DNA from: a virus
Length of the DNA: 33,472 bases
Virus record (IMG/VR): IMGVR_UViG_3300044625_001067
Span: 1 to 33,472 of that record
Reading direction: 5' to 3' (one strand)
Positions 26,973 through 32,957 of this stretch are shown here, in pieces. The number at the start of each line of letters is the position of its first letter. Within the stretch, counting starts at the first letter, position 1. The notes under the pieces are model-generated. The model did no database searches, had not been told where the DNA came from, and worked only from the letters and a program-made list of their open reading frames with translations. Both the position numbers and the translations under genes were made by a program.

Positions 26973-27299
26973 ATGACCAATCTCGAACCAGAAGGTGAAA
27001 GTTATCCGTACAATGTGGGAGTAAGCGAAAAGGGCAAGAAGCACGCTGAAAGAATTGCAGCGTTACTGGAGCTTGACGAGTGGTGGCAAGCTTACGGTAT
27101 TGGTTTTCTTTTTGCGATAGACCACGCTGAAGCCCACGTCAAGGGTAGCACCGAAGTAGTATTTTGCAGGCCAGAAGTTAAGGAGCTGCTGGAGAACAAT
27201 CAGCAGTTTATTGAAGCACTTTGCGAAGAAGGTGTAGTCGAGTGGCTGACGCCGTTTGTCTTAGCCAAGTTGAAAAACAAGAGTACCACGCCAAACTAA
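26973..27299 (+). CDS. Hypothetical protein (108 aa)
   Basis: Eight bases after the regulator stop, so likely cotranscribed. Helical and acidic (EKGKKHAERIAALLELDEWWQAYGIGFLFAIDHAEAHVKG...VKELLENNQQFIEALCEEGVVEWLTPFVLAKLK). No HicA-like basic fold, so it is probably not the toxin partner of the HicB-like protein. Confidence 0.6.
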   Translation: MTNLEPEGESYPYNVGVSEKGKKHAERIAALLELDEWWQAYGIGFLFAIDHAEAHVKGSTEVVFCRPEVKELLENNQQFIEALCEEGVVEWLTPFVLAKLKNKSTTPN

Positions 27300-27319
27300 C
27301 CAATCATAGATCTAAAATC

Positions 27320-27526
27320 ATGAACATACTTCAGTCTATTTGCCGCGCCATTCGTGCTCCCTTAATAACCTTTCTGTGCCGCATCGGAGTTCATCAGTGG
27401 CACTTCCTGCTATCCGAGGTTGGTTACGTCCCCTTTAAAGGCTGGCCGAGTGGTACGACATGCCTTCACTGTAGAAAGCCACACCCTTGCTCCACCCCTA
27501 GTCTAAGAGACAAGAATGCTAGATGA
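27320..27526 (+). CDS. Small Cys/His/Trp protein (68 aa)
   Basis: ATG context ATCATGA. FLCRIGVHQWHF and TTCLHCRKPHPC resemble the CxxGxHxW...CxxCG arrangement of small zinc-binding proteins in phages and bacteria. N-terminal helix SICRAIRAPLITF. Overlaps the next gene by 11 bp. Confidence 0.58.
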   Translation: MNILQSICRAIRAPLITFLCRIGVHQWHFLLSEVGYVPFKGWPSGTTCLHCRKPHPCSTPSLRDKNAR

Positions 27527-28019
27527 ACGTTTCATCGGGGGCGGCTTCGATGATTTCCTACGTGGAGAAGGATTCATATGCGGCAAAGAGACAGGGCTTA
27601 AGATAGCCGCAGGAAATCCAAACGTTTTCGTAACGAATCTCTGCGACTATTACGGTCCGTACATAATGAGGTATATAGGTATAATTGATCTGGCGGAAGC
27701 CCTTCGCCTCAATGACCTTGATGTAGTATACAAGTGGACAAAAAAGTTTCACCCTGTGCACTACTTCTCTAGCCACCTCCTTACGAACAGACAAAAGTGC
27801 GAGAGTGGGAGTGGGTGCATGAAGTGGGACGTGTGGACTGCCGTTACCGAGGACAACCCAGACTGGCGTGCTATTCCAGGAACACCCTACTACGGGAAAC
27901 TAACCGTCAGGAACCTTAGAAAGAAGTTACTCCCAATTGCCATAGACGAGAAAAAGGTAGAACAGTGGATTTCTGCTTCATCGGAAATTCCAGGGTTATA
28001 CACCGTATTAACCGTTTAA
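27516..28019 (+). CDS. Hypothetical protein (167 aa)
   Basis: ATG 27516 overlaps the previous gene. FIGGGFDDFLRGEGFICGKETG, a tyrosine-rich middle (DYYGPYIMRYIGIIDLAEAL...) and YGKLTVRNLRKKLLPIAIDEKKVEQWI are the main regions. LRKKLLPIA with downstream helix could be a DNA-binding helix. No family assigned. Confidence 0.6.
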   Translation: MLDERFIGGGFDDFLRGEGFICGKETGLKIAAGNPNVFVTNLCDYYGPYIMRYIGIIDLAEALRLNDLDVVYKWTKKFHPVHYFSSHLLTNRQKCESGSGCMKWDVWTAVTEDNPDWRAIPGTPYYGKLTVRNLRKKLLPIAIDEKKVEQWISASSEIPGLYTVLTV

Positions 28020-28234
28020 CCTCCCGAATTTTGGCTAAACTAGTGCGGTAGGTGCGCTTGGCGCAACCCGCGAGCAAGTTTCATCTACAAATGTACAAGA
28101 GGCTCTCTCCGAGTACTCGTCGTACAAACAAGACTCATCCTAGCGCAAGCTTCAGCGTGCTCTGACTCGTAGGGGTCACACGTGTCGTTTCTTGTAGCAG
28201 AAGGGTGCATATAAACCAAACAACTATTCAAACA
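28020..28234 (+). other. Gene-poor leader region before the nuclease-like gene
   Basis: Contains TAAACT (28036-28041), a possible weak -10 like that of P9, and the hairpin TGCGC-ttg-GCGCA (28053-28065). ATG 28091 opens a 24-codon basic ORF to 28165 that I do not support strongly. No tRNA-like fold found. A long leader here may carry control of the 28235 gene. Confidence 0.4.
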
Positions 28235-28996
28235 ATGTTTAGAACTGATGGCTCCACACACTACTCCGGTGTGTTGAACGAACTTGAGACCATACGAGTA
28301 ATGCAGCAGTTGAACCTCCTGAGCGAGGAAACTACACGACTCGGGGGCACACGGCATAAGGCCGACTGGGAGGATAGAGGAGTTTCCTACAGTGCCAAAC
28401 ACAAGTCTTGCTTGGGTAAGGGATCCTTTGATTGGATTAATACAACACGCCTAGGACAAAGCGACACAGACATAGTTAAAAACTTTCTCAGAAATGTTCA
28501 CGAACTTTCCTGTAAGGTTGTTCCAGACAAGGCAAACACGGCAGTTGTGAAAACTGCACGGAGCCTTTTCTCGGATACCTCACGGGAACTTTTGGATGAA
28601 TGGACCTCGGACAACCTTTCTGATTTTCTGTCAGAACACCTTGTTGGACCCAACCGAAGTATGCAGTGTGTGATAACAGAGTCCAGCAAGCGAAAGTTGT
28701 ACATTTTTCCAGTGAGCAATCACCCTGCGGTCCGAATGCTGAAACAAGGATACACTCCAAAGTTGAGTGGCACCGCAAAAGGTTCTCGTAAAATCACGTT
28801 TTGCAAGGGGTCGGAAGAAGTAGAATCGGGACTTAGGCTTCGCCTAACGTTGAATAATGGTGTAAAAGCTCTTTTAGGGTTAGCTACGGATAAGGATGGA
28901 AGGAAAAAGCACAGCAGCTTGGTTGCAAAACTTCAGCAGGATAACATAAAGCAGCTTGTTGAAAGGAGCGACGCCGAAGTTTATGACTATGCGTAA
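28235..28996 (+). CDS. Putative PD-(D/E)XK nuclease-like protein
   Basis: 253 aa from ATG 28235 (context ACAATGT); GTG 28205 is an alternative. THYSGVLNELETIRVM (Glu16), GGTRHKADWEDRGVSYSAKHK (Asp44, Lys55), then FDWINTTR fit a helix-strand-strand order with E...D-x10-K as in PD-(D/E)XK enzymes. Proteins with GGTxxKxDa...iSxKxk...G.FDWiNT occur in cyanophages. It could be a host-DNA-degrading or homing enzyme. The C-terminal part (LRLRLTLNNGVKALLGLA) is basic. Nuclease activity is an inference. Confidence 0.55.
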   Translation: MFRTDGSTHYSGVLNELETIRVMQQLNLLSEETTRLGGTRHKADWEDRGVSYSAKHKSCLGKGSFDWINTTRLGQSDTDIVKNFLRNVHELSCKVVPDKANTAVVKTARSLFSDTSRELLDEWTSDNLSDFLSEHLVGPNRSMQCVITESSKRKLYIFPVSNHPAVRMLKQGYTPKLSGTAKGSRKITFCKGSEEVESGLRLRLTLNNGVKALLGLATDKDGRKKHSSLVAKLQQDNIKQLVERSDAEVYDYA

Positions 28997-29024
28997 AAAG
29001 CTTAGCTTAAACGTCCCTTGCCAA

Positions 29025-29069
29025 GGGCGGTTTACCCCCTTTGCATTTCCGAAAGGAAAGCGGTATAGT
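29025..29069 (+). promoter_or_regulatory. Promoter module P20
   Basis: GGGCGGTTTACCCCC, -35 TTGCAT (29041-29046), 17-bp spacer, -10 TATAGT (29064-29069). Palindrome TTTCC-gaaa-GGAAA. A further hairpin CCCTT-gcc-AAGGG (29015-29027) lies upstream and may end the nuclease-gene transcript. Confidence 0.84.
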
Positions 29070-29094
29070 TACTTTGTAACAACCTTGTCCCCCT

Positions 29095-29475
29095 ATGACA
29101 ACTTGGCGCTACAGCGACCAAATGAACCCCTACGGGTTTAAAGACCTAGTAGAAGGTGTGAAAACTCCGCAGTCTCACCCGTACAGCTACGACCCTTTCA
29201 CGATCTGGAAGAACCGTGTAAAGTCGACAAATGCCGTCTACTCCGACCGACTTCTGAGTTGGGATCGCAAAAGGCACGACGAACTTTGCAAGAGACACTT
29301 CAAAAATCAAGGGCACGACTGGTCTCATCGCGATCCCCGCAAAATTGAACGCTTTCTGAGAGATTACTTCGACAGTCCCGCACTGGTTCTTTGCGAGGTT
29401 GTCCAGGGTTGCAACTTAAGTAATGGGTACCCCTACTGGGCCTTTCTCTACACTTCACCTGCACTTGAACAATGA
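29095..29475 (+). CDS. Hypothetical basic protein (126 aa)
   Basis: ATG 25 bp past the P20 -10, context CTATGA. Basic central region with His and Arg (DRKRHDELCKRHFKNQGHDWSHRDPRKIERFLRDYF) and a C-terminal strand pair with two Cys (LVLCEVVQGCNLSNGYPYW). The combination could be a small nucleic-acid binding or zinc protein. ATGA-coupled to the next gene. Confidence 0.6.
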   Translation: MTTWRYSDQMNPYGFKDLVEGVKTPQSHPYSYDPFTIWKNRVKSTNAVYSDRLLSWDRKRHDELCKRHFKNQGHDWSHRDPRKIERFLRDYFDSPALVLCEVVQGCNLSNGYPYWAFLYTSPALEQ

Positions 29476-29702
29476 CCCACATTTCCTTCCTAACTCTCGT
29501 CCCTCTAGCAGAAACTCACTTCGACGTCACATCAGTGCCAAGGGTGGGAGATGAGATTTGCCTGGAAGCTCCTAATGGTGCTCTTGTGATGTTCAAGGTG
29601 AAAAAAGTCACATGGTACGCGGCAAGAGAGCCCTACAAGGGGCTTGAGGCAGAAGTTGATCTTTCGCTGGTGGGGCGCCAAGGGGGTCACCTCTTGCACT
29701 AG
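29472..29702 (+). CDS. Small beta protein, first of a pair (76 aa)
   Basis: ATGA overlap with the upstream gene; its TAG overlaps the P21 hairpin. TSVPRVGDEICLEAP...LVMFKVKKVTWYAA...EVDLSLVG matches SVVPRVGETIELPA...AAYTVSRVVWEIN...TVHLVFLG in 29778. This VPRVGDEIxL...VxxVxW...V.L pattern is a frequent phage small beta domain of unknown role. Confidence 0.68.
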   Translation: MTHISFLTLVPLAETHFDVTSVPRVGDEICLEAPNGALVMFKVKKVTWYAAREPYKGLEAEVDLSLVGRQGGHLLH

Positions 29703-29745
29703 GGCGGTTTACCCCCTTGCCCCTGCTGCTAAACCACGCTATAGT
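29702..29745 (+). promoter_or_regulatory. Promoter module P21 (variant spacer class)
   Basis: GGGCGGTTTACCCCC, -35 TTGCCC (29717-29722), 17-bp spacer CTGCTGCTAAACCACGC, -10 TATAGT (29740-29745). Same class as P10 and P17. AAATACAGCGAACC follows, as in P8. Confidence 0.82.
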
Positions 29746-29777
29746 AAATACAGCGAACCAACTCACGCACTCCAAAA

Positions 29778-30050
29778 ATGAAGATCAACTTTCGCACCGA
29801 GTCATCGGTCAAACTTCAGAGGAAGTCCTGCAAATCGTCCGTAGTCCCCCGTGTAGGTGAAACGATTGAGTTACCTGCTCGAGACGGGGAGGAGCCTCTT
29901 ACGGCTGCGTACACAGTGAGTAGAGTAGTTTGGGAGATAAACGATTTCTACACGGATACAGATGACCTTCAAGTTACGGTCCACCTGGTTTTTCTCGGGT
30001 TTGAAGGACCCACGACCCAATCGCCATTCCCATTCCCCCTTCCCGCATGA
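29778..30050 (+). CDS. Small beta protein, second of a pair (90 aa)
   Basis: ATG 32 bp past the P21 -10. PRVGETIELPARDGEEPLTAAYTVSRVVWEINDFYTDTDDLQVTVHLVFLG is the same beta domain as 29472, with a longer acidic loop and a Pro/Phe-rich end. ATGA overlap with 30047. The pair probably arose by duplication and then a promoter was placed between the copies. Confidence 0.67.
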   Translation: MKINFRTESSVKLQRKSCKSSVVPRVGETIELPARDGEEPLTAAYTVSRVVWEINDFYTDTDDLQVTVHLVFLGFEGPTTQSPFPFPLPA

Positions 30051-30289
30051 ACACCGAAGCCATCGAAGCGGCTTGCAACGAAGCTTGCCGAGACGTTGCA
30101 GGGCTGATACTCTCCCGCAAGGCTTCAGGTAGGCCCTTACCAACATCTGAGGTTTTAGCGGTTGGGCTGGAACGATTGCTTTCTCACGGGGTCACACAGA
30201 AAGACCTGTGGAACTGTGTAGATGCCTTGTTCAGGAGGGCCGAAGACCTGAAATTTCAGAAACTTGTAGAGTTTCGCACCCTAAAGTAG
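30047..30289 (+). CDS. Hypothetical helical protein (80 aa)
   Basis: ATGA-coupled to 29778. Helical with regular Ala/Leu/Glu spacing: EAIEAACNEACRDVAGLILSRKASGRPLPTSEVLAVGLERLLSHGVTQKDLWNCVDALFRRAEDL. Might be a small DNA-binding bundle. Ends just before P22. Confidence 0.6.
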   Translation: MNTEAIEAACNEACRDVAGLILSRKASGRPLPTSEVLAVGLERLLSHGVTQKDLWNCVDALFRRAEDLKFQKLVEFRTLK

Positions 30290-30290
30290 A

Positions 30291-30354
30291 ACGGTAAACC
30301 GTTTGCTCCGGGGCGGTTTCCCCCCTTGTTTCTGCGTCGCAGAAACGGTATAGT
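30291..30354 (+). promoter_or_regulatory. Promoter module P22
   Basis: Upstream ACGGTAAACCGT, then GGGGCGGTTTCCCCCC, -35 TTGTTT (30326-30331), 17-bp spacer, -10 TATAGT (30349-30354). Perfect palindrome GTTTCTGCGTCGCAGAAAC. Drives the nucleotidyltransferase gene. Confidence 0.9.
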
Positions 30355-30376
30355 TACTTTATTGACCTCCGACCCA

Positions 30377-31111
30377 ATGACCACCTTTCAGTTCTACGAA
30401 GTTGGCGGTTGCGTCCGAGATTCTCTCCTTGGCCTTTCAAGCAAGGACGTTGACTTCTCCGTTGTTGCTCCCGACGGCTTCAACACAGCAGATAGTGCCT
30501 TTCTGGCTATGGAAGCCCAGCTTACCGAGCAAGGCTTTCAAATCTTCGAGTCTCGCCGTGAGTTCCTGACTATTCGGGCGCGGGTCCCGAAGGGCCATGA
30601 ACTGGGAGCCCGCACCGCTGTCGCCGATTTCGTACTGGCCCGCCGAGACGGCCCTTACAGCGATGGCAGGCGGCCAGACTGGGTCGCCCCTGGTACCCTG
30701 GCCGATGACCTGGCTCGGCGTGACTTTTCTGTAAATGCACTCGCCCGAGGCGTGGACGGCACCCTGATAGACCTGTTTGGTGGTGTGGAGGATTTGGGTG
30801 CCAGTCTGCTGCGCTTTGTGGGTGACCCTACGAAGAGAATCGCTGAGGATGGCCTCCGTGTGATGCGTGGACTCCGCTTTCATGTAACCAAGGGGTTTGA
30901 TGTCGAGGCCGAAACTTGGAAAGCCCTTATCTCCGAGTTCGCTGCGGAGAAGCTCTCGAAAGTCTCCGTCGAAAGAGTGCGCGAAGAGCTGAACAAAATG
31001 TTCCGTGCAAACACCTTGCACTCTCTTCGTTTGCTCGGTGAGCTGCCTCAGCACACCCAAGAAGCGATCTTCCGCGACGGTCTCCGCCTCGACGCCACAA
31101 TGGCTCAGTGA
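30377..31111 (+). CDS. Short class II CCA-adding/poly(A)-polymerase-type nucleotidyltransferase
   Basis: 244 aa; ATG 30377 is 22 bp past the P22 -10 (context CCAATGA), and the frame further 5' is promoter. Head-domain motifs in order: VGGCVRDSLLG (9-19), catalytic DVD (24-26), ARTAVADFVLARRD, LADDLARRDFSVNALA, LIDLFGGVEDL, LLRFVGDPTKRIAEDGLRVMRGLRF, then SVERVREELNKMF. About 150 residues shorter than cellular CCA enzymes, lacking much of the C-terminal body/tail. It adds CCA or A residues to RNA 3' ends, most likely tRNA. No tRNA gene lies in this window. Confidence 0.86.
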   Translation: MTTFQFYEVGGCVRDSLLGLSSKDVDFSVVAPDGFNTADSAFLAMEAQLTEQGFQIFESRREFLTIRARVPKGHELGARTAVADFVLARRDGPYSDGRRPDWVAPGTLADDLARRDFSVNALARGVDGTLIDLFGGVEDLGASLLRFVGDPTKRIAEDGLRVMRGLRFHVTKGFDVEAETWKALISEFAAEKLSKVSVERVREELNKMFRANTLHSLRLLGELPQHTQEAIFRDGLRLDATMAQ

Positions 31112-31152
31112 GGTCCTTGCTGACCTCTCACTCCTCACCTTAAACTAAACTA

Positions 31153-31335
31153 ATGAACCTCTCACGCTGGCCTTCAACAAAAACCAATGGGCTGAAACCT
31201 TGGTATCTCATCCTAAAGTCTAGTCTGGTTTTTCCTTTTTCTTCTTTTTTCGGTATTGGCCTTTACCTGTGCCTTCTTATCGACCGGGGGAATGAAGTCG
31301 CAGTGTCCTTCAGAAAGGACTGGTTGGATATGTGA
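31153..31335 (+). CDS. Small membrane protein (60 aa)
   Basis: ATG context CTAATGA. A basic start (NLSRWPSTKTNGLKPW), then a hydrophobic stretch (residues ~18-42, YLILKSSLVFPFSSFFGIGLYLCLL) and a charged end. TGA overlaps the next ATG by one base (TGATG). Possibly a host-membrane modulator; unknown. Confidence 0.52.
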   Translation: MNLSRWPSTKTNGLKPWYLILKSSLVFPFSSFFGIGLYLCLLIDRGNEVAVSFRKDWLDM

Positions 31336-31472
31336 TGTTTACTACACGTTGGCGGGAAACCCCATCTGTAAGTGAACCCCCGGAGTTTGGACCCGAAGAG
31401 GATCCGACTCAGTACCGTAAGGCTCAGTTAAACCCTTCCGTGGGGCGGTTTACCGCCCTTTCTTTTCCGTGA
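31335..31472 (+). CDS. Small protein running through P23 (45 aa)
   Basis: ATG in a TGATG junction. Acidic/Pro-rich (RETPSVSEPPEFGPEEDPTQYRKAQLN), then SVGRFTALSFP, which is coded by the P23 hairpin and -35. The stop is in the promoter spacer. The tail sequence may thus be shaped by promoter constraints. Unknown role. Confidence 0.45.
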   Translation: MFTTRWRETPSVSEPPEFGPEEDPTQYRKAQLNPSVGRFTALSFP

Positions 31473-31487
31473 GGAGCACGGTATAGT
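31442..31487 (+). promoter_or_regulatory. Promoter module P23
   Basis: Perfect GGGCGG-TTTA-CCGCCC hairpin followed by TTTCTTTT, the most terminator-like H1 of the family; -35 TTTCTT (31459-31464), 17-bp spacer, -10 TATAGT (31482-31487). Spacer palindrome largely lost. A GTG follows at 31492. Confidence 0.8.
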
Positions 31488-31491
31488 TAGT

Positions 31492-31692
31492 GTGCAGCAC
31501 GAACAACCCAAGCCAATGAAAAATCACCCGAACATCAACTCGTTTCTCACGCTGGCTGAGGAGATTCAAGATCTGCAAAAGGCTAAGGATCTTCTTCAAG
31601 AGGTTTGGTTAGCTGATGGGCGAGAAGTGAATCTTTCCTTAGAACTGTCCAGGAAACTTGACGAGTACTTCGAGGTTGACGACAGCGAATGA
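31492..31692 (+). CDS. Hypothetical acidic protein (66 or 58 aa)
   Basis: GTG 31492 lies at the predicted +1 of P23; ATG 31516 (context CCAATGA) is 24 bases further and fits the usual leader length. Helical and acidic (SFLTLAEEIQDLQKAKDLLQEVWLADGREVNLSLELSRKLDEYFEVDDSE). The dual-start layout recalls P15. Coupled by ATGA to the oxygenase-like gene. Confidence 0.58.
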   Translation: MQHEQPKPMKNHPNINSFLTLAEEIQDLQKAKDLLQEVWLADGREVNLSLELSRKLDEYFEVDDSE

Positions 31693-32156
31693 AGCCCGTT
31701 ATTTTGGGGAGTTGTCTTTATGAAGACCCTGAAGGTTTAGAATGGTTAAGGACTATGGCACATCAAGAGGAAAAGAACGACATACAGGAGACTTATAAGC
31801 TGAACACTTTCCCAAACTGTATTGGTGCCACTCTGAAAGAGTTAGCTCATTCGTGGGGTTACAAGCCACGAGTGTCCAGGATCGATGGAGAGGGTGCGTT
31901 CGTTCCAATTAGTGGGTCAGCAGGGTGGCATACCGACCCTGGTCTTGGCACCTTATTGTCTTGGATTGTTTGGACAACCCCCGCGAAAAATCCACCCCAA
32001 TTGATCACTTCACACGGTGCACTTCTCGTTGATAAAGGAGATATATTCGTCTTCAACGCCAACAAAGGCCACGCATGGTTTTCGAGCACTCGCTGTGTGC
32101 TTGCTCAGATTCCAGTATCAAAACTCCCCACGAAACCCCGAAGTCCCAAACCATGA
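31689..32156 (+). CDS. 2OG-Fe(II) oxygenase-like protein (155 aa)
   Basis: Double-stranded beta-helix pattern: GWHTDPGLGTLLSWIVWT with HxD (His81, Asp83), LLVDKGDIFVFNANKGHAW with the third ligand His128, and Arg135 as 2-oxoglutarate anchor. The family hydroxylates proteins, small molecules or nucleic-acid bases using Fe(II), O2 and 2OG. Cyanophages carry many, tied to nitrogen/carbon status or base modification. The cofactor assignment comes from motif order; the fold could be cupin-like instead. Coupled to 31492-31692. Confidence 0.65.
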   Translation: MKPVILGSCLYEDPEGLEWLRTMAHQEEKNDIQETYKLNTFPNCIGATLKELAHSWGYKPRVSRIDGEGAFVPISGSAGWHTDPGLGTLLSWIVWTTPAKNPPQLITSHGALLVDKGDIFVFNANKGHAWFSSTRCVLAQIPVSKLPTKPRSPKP

Positions 32157-32299
32157 CCATCGTACACAGCACTCCTGTCCTTCAGTCTACCACTCGCACA
32201 GGTAAAGCCAAGTTCTGGCAAGAGTGTGTGGCAAAACGGTTTCCCGACTTGTTTTCCCGAGAGGAAAGCGCTATAATAGGTTTATGCAAACAGGCCTGA
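32153..32299 (+). CDS. Small protein containing P24 in its coding region (48 aa)
   Basis: ATGA overlap with the oxygenase gene. MTIVHSTPVLQSTTRTGKAKFWQECVAKRFPDLFSREESAIIG...: KFWQECVAKRFP to AII is the P24 module translated, giving a plausible helix. So either the module is within a genuine gene or the ORF is chance. Role unknown. Confidence 0.42.
   Translation: MTIVHSTPVLQSTTRTGKAKFWQECVAKRFPDLFSREESAIIGLCKQA
32235..32277 (+). promoter_or_regulatory. Promoter module P24
   Basis: ACGGTTTCCCGAC, -35 TTGTTT (32249-32254), 17-bp spacer, -10 TATAAT (32272-32277). Palindrome TTTTCC-cgaga-GGAAAG. Lies entirely inside the 32153 ORF. ATG starts seven bases after the -10. Confidence 0.82.
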
Positions 32300-32310
32300 G
32301 TACATCCTGA
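32284..32310 (+). CDS. Leaderless 8-aa minicistron
   Basis: ATG at the predicted +1 of P24; MQTGLSTS then TGA (32308-32310), six bases before the next start. Same layout as the 20069 minicistron after P14. Possibly a leader peptide affecting 32317. Confidence 0.4.
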   Translation: MQTGLSTS

Positions 32311-32316
32311 TAAAAC

Positions 32317-32559
32317 ATGAGAGATACCCAAAGTAGCGTCCATACAACACACTGCTGTCGCAAATGTGGCTGCAAGTACTTTGACCCTGACTGTCCAGTT
32401 GAACTTGGTGTACTGGAAGCTGAGTATGACTGCGAGGATTGTCAGGGGCGAGAAGAAGAGCTACGAGAGCAATTTTCCAAAATGGACTTTCACGAGTTGT
32501 CACAAACTCTACACTTACTCCACAGTTTCATAGATGCTAAGACCAATGAACGAAGATAA
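32317..32559 (+). CDS. Zinc-ribbon-like protein (80 aa)
   Basis: ATG context ACATGA. THCCRKCGCKYFDPDCPV and YDCEDCQGREEEL give CxxC...C...CxxC spacing typical of a zinc ribbon; the rest is an acidic helix (LREQFSKMDFHELSQTLHLLHSFI). Likely a zinc-binding adaptor for protein or nucleic acid. Overlaps the next gene. Confidence 0.66.
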   Translation: MRDTQSSVHTTHCCRKCGCKYFDPDCPVELGVLEAEYDCEDCQGREEELREQFSKMDFHELSQTLHLLHSFIDAKTNERR

Positions 32560-32881
32560 ACTGGGCGAAGTCTCAGACGGTTACCACACCTTTGACGAAC
32601 TTTACGAGCACAGGCACAGCCTGTTCCTTGCCCTGATGCGTTGCCTGCCTTACTGCTCCTGGCTCAGCCGTTGGCACGATGATGGAACTTTCTTCGAAGG
32701 TATGTTCATTTGCGGCATCGACTTACCCCGCGCAGGCGGCACAGTAACGTACCACCTTCCAGAGAGGCTCTGGGCTACAGCGGTGGCCACAGGTGCGAAG
32801 AAACTAGAAAGAGCGCCTAAATGGGACGGTCACACTTCAGACGATGTCGTCTCACGTTTAATCCACTTTGCAACTTTTTAG
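32546..32881 (+). CDS. Conserved phage hypothetical protein (111 aa)
   Basis: ATG 32546 (context CCAATGA) is favoured over ATG 32534; both overlap the upstream gene. VSDGYHTFDELYEHRHSLFLALM, SWLSRWHDDGTFFEGMFICGIDLP, VTYHLPERLW and APKWDGHTSDDVVSRL are strongly characteristic of a protein found in many unrelated phages, whose function is unknown. The central Trp/Asp/Gly strands could form a ligand-binding face. Confidence 0.8.
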   Translation: MNEDKLGEVSDGYHTFDELYEHRHSLFLALMRCLPYCSWLSRWHDDGTFFEGMFICGIDLPRAGGTVTYHLPERLWATAVATGAKKLERAPKWDGHTSDDVVSRLIHFATF

Positions 32882-32957
32882 CTCAGCAGAGTATCCCGAC
32901 GGTTTAGCACAGAAAAAGTTCAGATTAACAAAACCCAAAGCAACACATTAAACAGCA

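Noticed and set aside
28020-28165. tRNA or other structured RNA
   Set aside because: A short hairpin (TGCGC-ttg-GCGCA) exists, but no cloverleaf, T-loop or acceptor stem could be made.
28091-28165. 24-codon basic ORF in the 28235 leader
   Set aside because: Isolated, not coupled to neighbours, and composition is not clearly coding.
4367-32277. CRISPR-like spaced repeats
   Set aside because: The repeats are separated by genes hundreds of bases long, contain -35/-10 elements and vary in sequence; this is a promoter family, not an array.
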